From the NCBI RefSeq assembly GCF_004000805.1, contig NZ_BILY01000013.1:97384-161383 (forward strand): DNA of 64,000 bases, in the 5' to 3' direction. This DNA is from Paenibacillus glycanilyticus NBRC 16618. Lineage in GTDB: Bacteria > Bacillota > Bacilli > Paenibacillales > Paenibacillaceae. The notes beneath the pieces are model-generated. The model did no database searches, had not been told where the DNA came from, and saw nothing but the letters and a program-made list of their open reading frames with translations. Shown here one piece after another: positions 8,263 through 15,675 of the stretch. The first letter of the stretch is position 1, and each line of letters starts with the position of its first letter. A program made the translations under genes and the position numbers.

Positions 8263-9681
8263 TTATTGATTATCCTGATTTTCGCGCTTCGCCTTCAGCC
8301 ACTTCGGAGCGCCCTTGTCCTTCTTGTCGCGGAGCCGCTCCTGCTTGGTTGCGGCCGGCTTTGGACGCGGGGCAGGAGCAGGGCCGTCAGGCTTGGCTGC
8401 GCCTTTTTTAGGCTTTCGTTCTTCCTTCAGAAGCGATTCCCATTCCTTGCTGTTCTTAGGCGCAACAAAGGAACGCGTGCTGACTTCCTGCTCTTCGGCA
8501 TTCCTGCGCGGGGACGGTCTTGCCGCGACTTTGCTTGGCAGCTCGCTTGGAGCCACGAATTCGCCTTTGTACATTGCCTTCTCCGGCAGCTCGATACGAA
8601 GCGACTTGCGGAATTTGTCCATAATAAACCGTTCTTGAGGCGTAATGAGCGAAATAACGGTCCCTTTCCGCCCCATACGCCCGGTACGGCCGGCGCGGTG
8701 AACATAATGATCCGCATCAATAGGGGGATCCAGATTAATGACAAGCGGCAGCCCCTCTATATCTAGACCTCTCGCCGCTACGTCGGTTGCGAGAAGCAGC
8801 TGCGTTTTTCCTTCACGGAATCTGGCCAGCGTCGCTGCCCGGCGCTGCTTGTCCGAATCGCCGTACAACGTCTCTACGGAGAAGCCCTCATAGCTCAGCT
8901 TCGCTTCCCAATTCGCTATATTTTCGGTTACGTTCAGGAACAAAAGCGCAGACTCCGGCTTCAGCATGCGGACAATCCGTCTAGCGGCATCCGGCTTGTC
9001 CCGTTTATCGCATACGACGTAAAAGTTATCAATCGTCTCCGATACCCGTTGCTCCGGCGCAATCTGAATGCGGACGGTATCCTTCATCCATCGTCCTTCG
9101 AACCGTGCCATCACGTCGGGATACGTTGCGGAGAAAAAGGCCAGCTGGCGCTCTTGGCTCATGGCGAACAGGATCGTCTCCACCTCGCGGGTCGAACCAA
9201 GCTCAAATACCTGATCCGCTTCATCGATAACAATATGACGCACCTCGCTGAGCTTCAGCTTGCGCAGCTTTAACAGCTCATGAATCCGCCCCGGCGTACC
9301 AATGACAATCTGCGGGCGAAGCTTCAGCTTCTCGATTTGGCGCTTCATCGCCGCGCCGCCGATCAACTGCTGGACGCGAAGGCCAAGCGGCTCCGCATAG
9401 CCTTCGGCTACACGGACGATTTGCATCGCCAGCTCTTGCGTTGGAGCCAGGATAATCGCTTGAATGGCCCCCGATGTGGGCTTCAGCTGTTGAAGCATCG
9501 GCAGCAGATAGGCCAGCGTCTTGCCCGAGCCCGTCTGCGAACGCGCCGATACATCCCGGCCTTCCAGCAAGGTCGGAATCGCCTCGGCTTGGATGGCCGA
9601 CGGTACCTTTATGTTGTTCGCTTCCAGCTTATCGCCCAGCGCTTTCGTAATGCCTAGATCATTCCATGTCTTTTGACTCAT
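8263..9681 (-). CDS. DEAD-box ATP-dependent RNA helicase
   Basis: A 472-residue helicase with all core motifs: Q motif (IKVPSAIQAEAIP), motif I SQTGSGKT, Ia PTQELAMQ, Ib TPGR, II DEAD, III SAT, IV-V ATDVAARGLDI and VI HRAGRTGR. Residues about 375-472 form a basic, proline-rich tail (KKGAAKPDGPAPAPRPKP) typical of RNA-binding extensions in Gram-positive Csh helicases. It probably acts in ribosome assembly, RNA decay or cold growth; CshB is the closest functional comparison, but assignment to one Csh type is not possible by eye. It lies 24 bases behind the SDR gene and may share its transcript. AGAGAGG precedes the ATG. Confidence 0.92.
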   Translation of the reverse strand: MSQKTWNDLGITKALGDKLEANNIKVPSAIQAEAIPTLLEGRDVSARSQTGSGKTLAYLLPMLQQLKPTSGAIQAIILAPTQELAMQIVRVAEGYAEPLGLRVQQLIGGAAMKRQIEKLKLRPQIVIGTPGRIHELLKLRKLKLSEVRHIVIDEADQVFELGSTREVETILFAMSQERQLAFFSATYPDVMARFEGRWMKDTVRIQIAPEQRVSETIDNFYVVCDKRDKPDAARRIVRMLKPESALLFLNVTENIANWEAKLSYEGFSVETLYGDSDKQRRAATLARFREGKTQLLLATDVAARGLDIEGLPLVINLDPPIDADHYVHRAGRTGRMGRKGTVISLITPQERFIMDKFRKSLRIELPEKAMYKGEFVAPSELPSKVAARPSPRRNAEEQEVSTRSFVAPKNSKEWESLLKEERKPKKGAAKPDGPAPAPRPKPAATKQERLRDKKDKGAPKWLKAKRENQDNQ

Positions 9682-9705
9682 ATACGTTCCTCTCTTATTT
9701 CACCG

Positions 9706-10479
9706 CTATTTTCGATTAAACCAGCCGCCGAATACACGGTCGGCGATGCGCGGGAACAGCTGATACAGCTTAATGCCAACAGCCGCTGTTTTTGGCAGGT
9801 CCACTTCGGCTTTCCGCCGTTCCATCACTTTAATAATTTGCGATGCCACGTATTCAGGCTTCATCATAAACCAGCTTACGTTCTTCACGTAAGTGCCCGA
9901 AGGATCGGCGACATCGAAAAATTCGGTACGGATCGGACCCGGATTAACCGCCGATACCATAACGCCGGTACCGTTCAGCTCCATGCGCAGAGAATTGGTG
10001 AAGCCAAGCACCGCATGCTTGGTTGCCGAGTAACCGGTAGACTTCGAGGAACCGATTTTCCCCGCCATGGATGCAATATTAACAATATGTCCTCTTCCCT
10101 GCTTCAGCATGTAGGGCAGCACGGCTTTCGTGCAGCGGACAACCCCCATGTAGTTGGTGTCCATCATCTGCTCGAAGCTCTCTACCTCTGCTTCCAGGAA
10201 GGTCTCGAATTTGCCAAAACCCGCATTGTTCAGAAGAATATCGATTTTGCCGTATTTCGCTATAATGGCATCAACGGTCTGCTGCACCTGCTTCATATCG
10301 GTTACATCCATCTGATACATCGGGCATGCCGCACCGATGACGGCCGCATGCTTGCGAAGCCGTTCCAGATTCCGCCCGGTCAAGATCGGCAACGCGCCAA
10401 GCTTAGCCAGCTGTTTTGCCGTGACCGCTCCAATTCCGCTGGAGGCTCCGGAAATAAGGACAATTTTCCCCTTTAACAC
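9706..10479 (-). CDS. Short-chain dehydrogenase/reductase
   Basis: A 257-residue classical SDR. The NAD(P)-binding TGxxxGxG appears as SGASSGIGAV, the structural NAG motif as NNAGFGKFE, and the catalytic Ser and Tyr-x3-Lys in SIASM...GYSATKHAVLG. PGPIRTEFF follows, as usual. The start is GTG with AGGTGA ahead of it; an ATG four bases upstream is in another frame. The substrate is unknown. Members with this C-terminal LPKTAAVGIKLYQLFPRIADR pattern are common near housekeeping genes of Paenibacillus. It may be co-transcribed with the helicase. Confidence 0.85.
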   Translation of the reverse strand: MLKGKIVLISGASSGIGAVTAKQLAKLGALPILTGRNLERLRKHAAVIGAACPMYQMDVTDMKQVQQTVDAIIAKYGKIDILLNNAGFGKFETFLEAEVESFEQMMDTNYMGVVRCTKAVLPYMLKQGRGHIVNIASMAGKIGSSKSTGYSATKHAVLGFTNSLRMELNGTGVMVSAVNPGPIRTEFFDVADPSGTYVKNVSWFMMKPEYVASQIIKVMERRKAEVDLPKTAAVGIKLYQLFPRIADRVFGGWFNRK

Positions 10480-10560
10480 TCATCATCACCTGCATCCGCT
10501 TCGCTCATTCTCATCTCTTAAGTGTACTTGATCAATCCCTGATTAGCAAAAAATAAAGCA

Positions 10561-10585
10561 AAAAAAATAGCTCCCGAAGGAGCCT
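10561..10585 (-). terminator. Terminator of the cheX-like gene
   Basis: GGCTCC-TTCG-GGAGCT tetraloop hairpin followed on the minus strand by a T-rich tract (ATTTTTTTT). Confidence 0.85.
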
Positions 10586-10594
10586 GCTTCTATG

Positions 10595-11056
10595 TTACGA
10601 TGCGACTAGGACTTGAATATCAAATTGACCGATTCCGTCCATAATGAGAGGTACCGTTAATGCCTGTCCTGCAGATAAGCTTTCGGCGCTAGCAGACTGA
10701 ATAATTTTTGGAGGCGTAATATCTACGCTTACCCCTTGATTGAAAAGCATGGTGCTTGCGTTACCGCTAATCATGTTACCAAGCTCGGATATCGCGCTGC
10801 GACCGATCTCGTCAAGCTCGGAGATCGTAAATCCGCCCATCATGGCAGAGACCATCTTCAGAGCTACCTGCTCGCTCAGCCCGAATACAATGTCGCCATT
10901 CATTTGCCCATTAATCCCAATCTGAATCCAAATGTGATTTTCTACTAATTCGATATTCTTCAAGCCTAGCTTTCCGGTGGAAGGCCGAATCTGGATCACC
11001 TGTTCGATGACGATCGTTGCGGCTTCAAGAAACGGATTAATGTATTCTGCCTTCAT
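10595..11056 (-). CDS. CheX/CheC-family chemotaxis phosphatase-like protein
   Basis: A 153-residue protein of the CheC/CheX/FliY class. The signature is the long central helix IGRSAISELGNMISGNAS, which carries the E-x2-N pair that dephosphorylates CheY-P in CheX. The flanking strands (NHIWIQIGINGQMNGDIVFGLS and the C-terminal GQFDIQVLV) fit the fold. Only one copy of the catalytic motif is present, as in CheX, and there is no CheD or receptor gene nearby, so it is an orphan. It has its own promoter region and terminator. AAGGAG lies 12 bases before the ATG, overlapping a Spo0A-box-like sequence. Confidence 0.85.
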   Translation of the reverse strand: MKAEYINPFLEAATIVIEQVIQIRPSTGKLGLKNIELVENHIWIQIGINGQMNGDIVFGLSEQVALKMVSAMMGGFTISELDEIGRSAISELGNMISGNASTMLFNQGVSVDITPPKIIQSASAESLSAGQALTVPLIMDGIGQFDIQVLVAS

Positions 11057-11071
11057 TAGCGGGAACGCTCC

Positions 11072-11083
11072 TTTTCGACAAAA
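11072..11083 (-). promoter_or_regulatory. Spo0A-box-like site at the cheX-like gene
   Basis: On the minus strand the sequence TTTTGTCGAAAA contains the 0A-box core TGTCGAA with the A/T flanks seen in strong Bacillus sites. It sits between a TATAAT (around 11110) and the start codon, touching the ribosome site, a position suited to repression. A 7-base core also occurs by chance, so this is tentative. Confidence 0.4.
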
Positions 11084-11122
11084 TTCGCACGTAGTCTATT
11101 CTATTTCCATTATACTTAAATA

Positions 11123-11171
11123 CGTAGGACAAGTATACTAATATTATCATTATTGAACCTTAAGTCCTACG
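11123..11171. promoter_or_regulatory. Inverted repeat in the divergent cheX-phospholipase promoter region
   Basis: CGTAGGAC (11123-11130) and GTCCTACG (11164-11171) are exact complements 33 bases apart in the AT-rich region between two divergent genes. They could be paired binding sites for one regulator. Confidence 0.35.
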
Positions 11172-11223
11172 CATATAGTCACTTTTTCATACTTAATTTG
11201 ACAAAAAGTGGGGGTTTCCTTCC

Positions 11224-12198
11224 ATGCCTAACGTTTGGGCGCATCTCATATTTGGCCAAAAAGTACTTGATCAGCTGCAAGAGTCCGGGCTTGCAGCCTC
11301 GGAACCGCTCCGCCGGTTATTTTATATGGGCTGTCAGGGTCCGGATTTCCTATTCTATCACCGTTTTTTGCCGTGGCAGGGACAATCGCCCATGATCCAG
11401 CTTGGCAGCGACATGCATAACCGGGACTGCGGGCCTGTCCTTATGAAGCTGCTTGATTCGGTTGCCGGACGTTCCGCGGAGGCCCGTCAGCCTGATCCGG
11501 CTGTTGTGTATGCATTGGGATTTGTGCTCCACCATGTGCTCGACCGGCATATGCACCCGCTTGTCTTCAGCAGATCCGGCTTCCGCAAATGGGATCATCA
11601 GCGTTACGAGGTCATGATGGATACGATTATTGCCAGGCAGCAATGGGGAATCGAAACGTGGAAAACACCGGTATGGCGTAAAATCGACATAGGAGACCGG
11701 TTGCCGGAAGCTGTAGTGAAAGCCTTCCAAGCCATTACCGGCAGCTTCTATCCGGAGCTTGCACCGGTCGTCCGCGAGGAAGATTGGAATAACGCAGTCC
11801 GGGATATGATCCGGGCTCAACGTCTGTTCCACGATCCAACTTCTATTAAACGATCCATTACCTTCGGGCAGATTGAACCCTTTGTCTTTCGGAAGCAAGT
11901 GCCTTACGACGTGCTGAACGAAGCCGGAACGCCATGGATTGATCCTTCGGACAAAACCGTTATCCGAAACGAGACCGCCTGGACCTTATGGAACCATGCG
12001 ATGGAGGATGCGCTGCTGGTTATTCCCGCGGTCCTTCGCTATTTAAGAGAAGGCAGCGGAAGGCCGGAGCTTCGTCAGCATGCAGAAGGTCTTATCGGCA
12101 ACCTCTCCTATGAGACCGGACTTCCCTGCGATTCCGACGCGAGCATTCGCTATGCGGAGCCGATTTGGCCGGATGGCGGAATAAAGGAAGCTCCCTAA
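11224..12198 (+). CDS. Zinc-dependent phospholipase C-like protein
   Basis: A 324-residue all-helical protein resembling the zinc-dependent phospholipase C / S1-P1 nuclease fold. Candidate metal ligands occur in the expected order: an N-terminal WAH (residues 5-7), GCQGPDF, SDMHNRD, and the HHVLDRHMHP helix. No signal peptide is visible, so unlike secreted PlcB enzymes it is probably cytoplasmic and its activity is unproven. The ribosome site is an atypical GTGGGGGT. It is divergent from the cheX-like gene and ends in a terminator whose stem overlaps its last codons. Confidence 0.75.
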   Translation: MPNVWAHLIFGQKVLDQLQESGLAASEPLRRLFYMGCQGPDFLFYHRFLPWQGQSPMIQLGSDMHNRDCGPVLMKLLDSVAGRSAEARQPDPAVVYALGFVLHHVLDRHMHPLVFSRSGFRKWDHQRYEVMMDTIIARQQWGIETWKTPVWRKIDIGDRLPEAVVKAFQAITGSFYPELAPVVREEDWNNAVRDMIRAQRLFHDPTSIKRSITFGQIEPFVFRKQVPYDVLNEAGTPWIDPSDKTVIRNETAWTLWNHAMEDALLVIPAVLRYLREGSGRPELRQHAEGLIGNLSYETGLPCDSDASIRYAEPIWPDGGIKEAP

Positions 12199-12218
12199 AG
12201 CGGGAGCTTCCTTTATTT
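12184..12218. terminator. Bidirectional terminator overlapping the phospholipase-like stop codon
   Basis: AAGGAAGCTCCC and GGGAGCTTCCTT pair around the stop codon region, with TTTATTT after it. It serves the converging gene pair. Confidence 0.85.
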
Positions 12219-12231
12219 CTTCCCTCACCAA

Positions 12232-13215
12232 TTACATCGCTTGCTGCTTCGCGGACTTCCGGTAGTGGAGGCGGACAAGGCGCAGCCTCTCATAGAGTAC
12301 GTCCATCTGCTTTTCCTTCAAGCTGTCTTCCCCGTATACCTGCTGCAGCACGGGCTTCAAGTAACGGTCGCCGGCCTGGCGGAACGTTTCCCAGATCAGC
12401 TCTCTTTCCGTATCCGGCATATCCGCGAGCTCCCTGGCAATAAGCGGTTCAAAATCGTAGCCTTCCGTTTCAAGCTGTTCAATCCGGTCCATAATCTCGC
12501 GGCGGGGAAGCTCAAGCTCCGATTGCAGCTGTTCCATCGAACCGCCTTCAAAGACAAAGCTTAATATCCGCTTCTTCTGCTGCTGCCGGATCATATCGTT
12601 CTTGTATCGTGCTTCCTTCTGCTTATACATCCATTGGGTATACGCAACCGGCTCCAGCTTCTCGGTTACCCATTTCAGCGGAAAATCGGTCTCGCGGCCA
12701 TGCTGAACCGTTATTTCCAAGAGCTCCTGCCCGTAGGCCGCATGCTTCTGCTCTCCCCAGCCCGGAATTTGCAGCAATTCTTCCGTTGTATACGGAACAA
12801 ATGCGCTAATCATCCACAGCATCCGGTTGGTGGCAACCAAATAAGCCGAACGCTTCTCCGAGACTGCCTTCTTGCGGCGCCATTCCCGAAGCGCCTCGAA
12901 CAGCTCCTGCTTCGCATGAAGCTCGCCGTAGCATTGCAGCATCGACAAGAAGCTGCCGGCTCCCCCCCGCTTCTCCTCCAGCATGCCGTCTACGACAGGC
13001 GTATAGCCTTCGCCCATTTTTACCGCAACGCCATGACGGAAGCCGATCAGCATTTCTTCCCAGGACGTACCTTCAAACCAGCTGACAGCCTCTGCATCCC
13101 CCTCCGACCACAAGACTGCCCAGATGCCGTCTCTCTCGCAGATGGAGAGCTTTCCCGTAACAATGGTGCCGTCCTCAACCGGTTTTTCAAACGTGTTCAG
13201 AAAAACGATTTGCAT
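12232..13215 (-). CDS. Stand-alone HRDC-domain protein
   Basis: A 327-residue protein. Residues about 105-172 (FEALREWRRKKAVSEKRSAYLV...LLQIPGWGEQKHAAYGQELLEI) match the HRDC helical bundle found at the C-terminus of RecQ helicases and RNase D. There is no helicase or nuclease domain. Residues 1-100 are a mixed domain unlike anything I recognise. Residues about 195-327 are helical and basic, with a winged-helix-like stretch (GGSMEQLQSELELPRREIMDRIEQLE) resembling the DNA-binding tail of RecQ/YpbB-type proteins. Nucleic-acid binding is likely; any catalytic role is not shown. GAGGAG precedes the ATG. A long leader with its own terminator lies upstream (13244-13378). Confidence 0.75.
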   Translation of the reverse strand: MQIVFLNTFEKPVEDGTIVTGKLSICERDGIWAVLWSEGDAEAVSWFEGTSWEEMLIGFRHGVAVKMGEGYTPVVDGMLEEKRGGAGSFLSMLQCYGELHAKQELFEALREWRRKKAVSEKRSAYLVATNRMLWMISAFVPYTTEELLQIPGWGEQKHAAYGQELLEITVQHGRETDFPLKWVTEKLEPVAYTQWMYKQKEARYKNDMIRQQQKKRILSFVFEGGSMEQLQSELELPRREIMDRIEQLETEGYDFEPLIARELADMPDTERELIWETFRQAGDRYLKPVLQQVYGEDSLKEKQMDVLYERLRLVRLHYRKSAKQQAM

Positions 13216-13243
13216 GATTCATTCACTCCTCGACCAAAATGGA

Positions 13244-13344
13244 TAATCGCGCGAATAAACGTAAGCAAGCCTAAACGCAAAAAAAAGCACCCCTCCTGCA
13301 AAAAATGCAAGAGAGGTGCTTCCTCAAGTTCGTTTATTCGATTA
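13244..13344 (-). promoter_or_regulatory. Structured leader with internal terminator ahead of the HRDC gene
   Basis: On the minus strand, AGCACCTCTCTTGCA and TGCAGGAGGGGTGCT form a hairpin followed by eight T (13279-13320). That is a full intrinsic terminator about 65 bases before the HRDC start codon, with no gene upstream for it to end. Outside it, TAATCG-AATAAACG (13331-13344) is fully complementary to CGTTTATT-CGCG-CGATTA (13244-13261) with a four-base bulge. That outer stem can only form in transcripts that read through. This suggests transcription attenuation or a short RNA. Confidence 0.55.
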
Positions 13345-13349
13345 GTTTA

Positions 13350-13378
13350 ATGCTAACATAACCATACCTTTCTTACAA
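13350..13378 (-). promoter_or_regulatory. Candidate promoter of the HRDC leader
   Basis: On the minus strand TTGTAA (13373-13378) and TAGCAT (13350-13355) are 17 bases apart and would start RNA just before the structured leader. The region overlaps the promoter of the divergent small gene at 13428, which has TATAAT at 13393-13398. Confidence 0.45.
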
Positions 13379-13427
13379 GCGTTTTCTTATTGTATAATGT
13401 GTGCAAACGATTTATGGAGGCTTTATC

Positions 13428-13724
13428 ATGCTGCTGCCTGATTATGATTTTATGTCCGATACAACGGAAGATACGTCCACGAGATTCGTGACGTTTATTA
13501 CGCCTAGCATGAAGCGTTTCGACCTCGCTATTATGTCGACGGCAAGATTTTACGGGAAGAAGCTGATTACCGATCTTCAAGCCGGACGTACGGCTATCAT
13601 TGGCCCGGATGATCTGGAAGAGGAAGGATATCTGGAACATACCTTTCAACTGACGGAGGAAGAAGCGGCGGAGCTGGCCCAATTTTTATATTTTGTAGTA
13701 GGAACGGTGAATTTTACCGATTAA
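13428..13724 (+). CDS. DUF3055-like small conserved protein
   Basis: A 98-residue protein of compact alpha/beta character: RFVTFITPSMKRFDLAIMSTARFYGKKLITDLQ, AIIGPDDLEEEGYLEHTF and a C-terminal helix EEEAAELAQFLYF. The pattern resembles the DUF3055 (SAV0927-like) family of Firmicutes, about 90 residues, of unknown function; the family name is from memory of the motif order and was not checked. GGAGG lies seven bases before the ATG; an in-frame TTG nine codons upstream has no ribosome site. It lies 57 bases before the next gene and could be co-transcribed. Confidence 0.7.
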   Translation: MLLPDYDFMSDTTEDTSTRFVTFITPSMKRFDLAIMSTARFYGKKLITDLQAGRTAIIGPDDLEEEGYLEHTFQLTEEEAAELAQFLYFVVGTVNFTD

Positions 13725-13781
13725 TCAAGGGTACACTGAGAGGGCGAACGCAAACTTAAGCCATTTCAGGAGGAGATATCG

Positions 13782-14054
13782 GTGGATCGGTTTTTAAACG
13801 AAGACCGCAGCGAATACACGGATTTATCGACGGTGGAATCGCAAAGGAATGATCTCTCGCACGAGGAGTTCCCGGACGGTTCCTACGGCTCGAGCATAAC
13901 GGGGCCAACTGGCAAAAGCGGTCCTTGGCGCATAGATCAGCGTTCCTCAAGGCCTTACGGCTATGAGAATCGCCAAATGCACGAGGAATACAACCGTGAT
14001 TTTGCGGGCGATGATGATTACGACTCGCTCCCTGATGCAATGGATGAACCATAA
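13782..14054 (+). CDS. Small acidic hypothetical protein
   Basis: 90 residues from a GTG start with an excellent AGGAGGAG site. The protein is very hydrophilic and probably disordered, rich in Asp, Glu, Ser, Tyr and Arg (MDRFLNEDRSEYTDLSTVES at the start, DDDYDSLPDAMDEP at the end). No domain or signal peptide is visible. I do not recognise the family. The strong ribosome site and the terminator immediately after it support a real gene. Confidence 0.65.
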   Translation: MDRFLNEDRSEYTDLSTVESQRNDLSHEEFPDGSYGSSITGPTGKSGPWRIDQRSSRPYGYENRQMHEEYNRDFAGDDDYDSLPDAMDEP

Positions 14055-14055
14055 A

Positions 14056-14088
14056 ACAAAGCCCTGGCCAATGGCCGGGGCTTTGTTT
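14056..14088. terminator. Bidirectional terminator
   Basis: ACAAAGCCCTGGCC-AAT-GGCCGGGGCTTTGT is a long stem with T-rich flanks on both sides, between the small acidic protein gene and the converging tail-collar operon. Confidence 0.85.
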
Positions 14089-14092
14089 GTCG

Positions 14093-14617
14093 TTATGGTC
14101 TTTGAGGGAATATGCCTCTCAAAGAGATAATAAAATTAAGTGCCTGGTAAGGCTGCATATTGTTGTGCGGCTGAGAGCCTCCTGTAATTCCTACCGCGAT
14201 CGGATTAAGAGAAACATCCGTCTTATCGGAATAATACTGGATTCCGCCCCGGCCAGGCGCGCCCGCCATTGCCCAAATATCATTCTGCGCCTCCGTTTTG
14301 TTAGAAGCGGCTTGCGCGTTTGCCAGATGAGTATGGGCAGGAATTTCGGTTTGAAGCAGCGTTACGCTAGGCTCACCGTTCATCTCGCCTAAATCTCGAA
14401 GCGAAAGCCCCGGCCCTTGTCCCCAATGCATCGGTGCGCGGCCTCGAAGATCCGGCAGAGCAAATGTCGTCTTGCCGTCGCCTCCGTACGTGACGCCAAG
14501 CAAAGAGAACAGAGCCGTATTTTGAGCGATAGACATAATTTGACCATTGCAGAATGCCCAGTCTCTCGGTGCGTAGTTGCCTGCAAACAACCTAATCTCG
14601 CCAATGTATGGATCCAT
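14093..14617 (-). CDS. Phage tail collar domain protein, third paralogue
   Basis: 174 residues. The N-terminus carries the tail-collar domain signature: IGEIRLFAGNYAPRDWAFCN, GQIMSIAQNTALFSLLGVTY, GGDG and TFALPDLRGRAPMH. The C-terminus ends with GGSQPHNNMQPYQALNFIIS. Between them is a variable segment of about 60 residues. In phages this domain sits at tail-fibre attachment sites; chromosomal stand-alone copies are known as microcystin-dependent-protein (MdpB)-like proteins of unknown function. No other phage structural gene is near, so this is not a prophage remnant in the usual sense. It is last in an operon of GNAT and three collar genes, 18 bases behind its neighbour. Confidence 0.85.
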   Translation of the reverse strand: MDPYIGEIRLFAGNYAPRDWAFCNGQIMSIAQNTALFSLLGVTYGGDGKTTFALPDLRGRAPMHWGQGPGLSLRDLGEMNGEPSVTLLQTEIPAHTHLANAQAASNKTEAQNDIWAMAGAPGRGGIQYYSDKTDVSLNPIAVGITGGSQPHNNMQPYQALNFIISLRGIFPQRP

Positions 14618-14635
14618 TTTTTTCAGTCCTTTCTA

Positions 14636-15133
14636 CTAATCTCTCGGAGGATAAATCCCTTGTAATGCGATGCAGAAATTGACAACCAAATACGGCTGCA
14701 TATTATTATGGGGCTGGCTGCCACCCGCTTGCGCGATGGCATTCGGTGACATAGTCGCATTGGGCTGCGGAGCAAAAGGCGTAACGCTGGTGGAGGTTCC
14801 CCAGGTTTTTCCGGCCGGCCCCGATCCCGCAGCATCGGACCCGCCCTTAGCCTGATGATTATGCTGCGGCATCTCGTTAATGGTAATCGTATGAGCTTCT
14901 TCGCCGGCTGTCTGCCCTAATACGACGGTTTGGCTTGGATGAACCGGAACGCGTCCTTGCAAATTCGGAAGTGCAAAGGTAGTCCTGCCGTCGCCGCCAT
15001 ACGTTGTGCCAAGAAGAGAAAACAGCGCCTGATTCTGCTGTATCGACAGGAGCTGGCCGTTGCATTGCGCCCAGCCCTTTGGAGCAAAGTTGAACGGAAA
15101 TTGTCTTACCTCGCCAACAAACGGTTCTGCCAT
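14636..15133 (-). CDS. Phage tail collar domain protein, second paralogue
   Basis: 165 residues with the same layout as its neighbours: VGEVRQFPFNFAPKGWAQCN, GQLLSIQQNQALFSLLGTTY, GGDG, TFALPNLQGRVPVH and a C-terminal GGSQPHNNMQPYLVVNFCIA. The central variable region (QHNHQAKGGSDAAGSGPAGK) differs fully from the other two copies, so the three are old paralogues sharing ends but not middles. AGGAGG stands before the ATG. The expected assembly is a trimer, by analogy with phage collar proteins; this is inference. Confidence 0.85.
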   Translation of the reverse strand: MAEPFVGEVRQFPFNFAPKGWAQCNGQLLSIQQNQALFSLLGTTYGGDGRTTFALPNLQGRVPVHPSQTVVLGQTAGEEAHTITINEMPQHNHQAKGGSDAAGSGPAGKTWGTSTSVTPFAPQPNATMSPNAIAQAGGSQPHNNMQPYLVVNFCIALQGIYPPRD

Positions 15134-15156
15134 GATATTTCCTCCTTGTTCTCTTT

Positions 15157-15675
15157 CTAGTATTGGGTCGGATAGATCCCCTCAAGGGCAATAATGAACG
15201 AAACAGCCAGATAAGGCATCATATTGTCGTGAGGCTGGCTTCCGCCGGTCGCTTCTATAGCTGCAGCGTTTAAAGTAACGTTGGGGGCTGCGTCGGAATA
15301 CAGATTTTTGTCGCTGACCGCCCAAAAAGCATTCTCCGGACTGCTGCTCGTTCCCGATAAAGTCGAACTGTTCGCTGCATGGGAGTGAACGGGAAGCTGA
15401 TTCATAGTCAACGTAACGGATTCGGCACCCGCATTCTGGCCAATCACGTACATACTGCCTGTCGTATTGTTGCGTCCCGTATGTACAGGCAAACGCCCCT
15501 GCATATTCGGCAGCGCAAAGGTAGATGTACCGTCACCGCCGTACGTTGTGCCGATCAAGGAAAACAAAACCTCGTTTTCGCTGATGGACAATACCTGACC
15601 GTTGCAAAAAGCCCAGCCGACAGGAGCAAAATTGCCTCCAAACATGCGAATTTCACCTACGTACTGATCACTCAT
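15157..15675 (-). CDS. Phage tail collar domain protein, first paralogue
   Basis: 172 residues: VGEIRMFGGNFAPVGWAFCN, GQVLSISENEVLFSLIGTTY, GGDG, TFALPNMQGRLPVH, then HSHAANSSTLSGTSSSPENA and the C-terminal GGSQPHDNMMPYLAVSFIIA. Its ATG overlaps the stop codon of the acetyltransferase gene (ATGA at 15672-15675), so translation is coupled. The tight order GNAT-collar-collar-collar argues that the acetyltransferase acts on, or together with, the collar proteins. Confidence 0.85.
   Translation of the reverse strand: MSDQYVGEIRMFGGNFAPVGWAFCNGQVLSISENEVLFSLIGTTYGGDGTSTFALPNMQGRLPVHTGRNNTTGSMYVIGQNAGAESVTLTMNQLPVHSHAANSSTLSGTSSSPENAFWAVSDKNLYSDAAPNVTLNAAAIEATGGSQPHDNMMPYLAVSFIIALEGIYPTQY

Noticed and set aside
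14093..15675. Prophage or tailocin
   Set aside because: Only collar-domain proteins are present; integrase, capsid, sheath, tape-measure and lysis genes are all absent.
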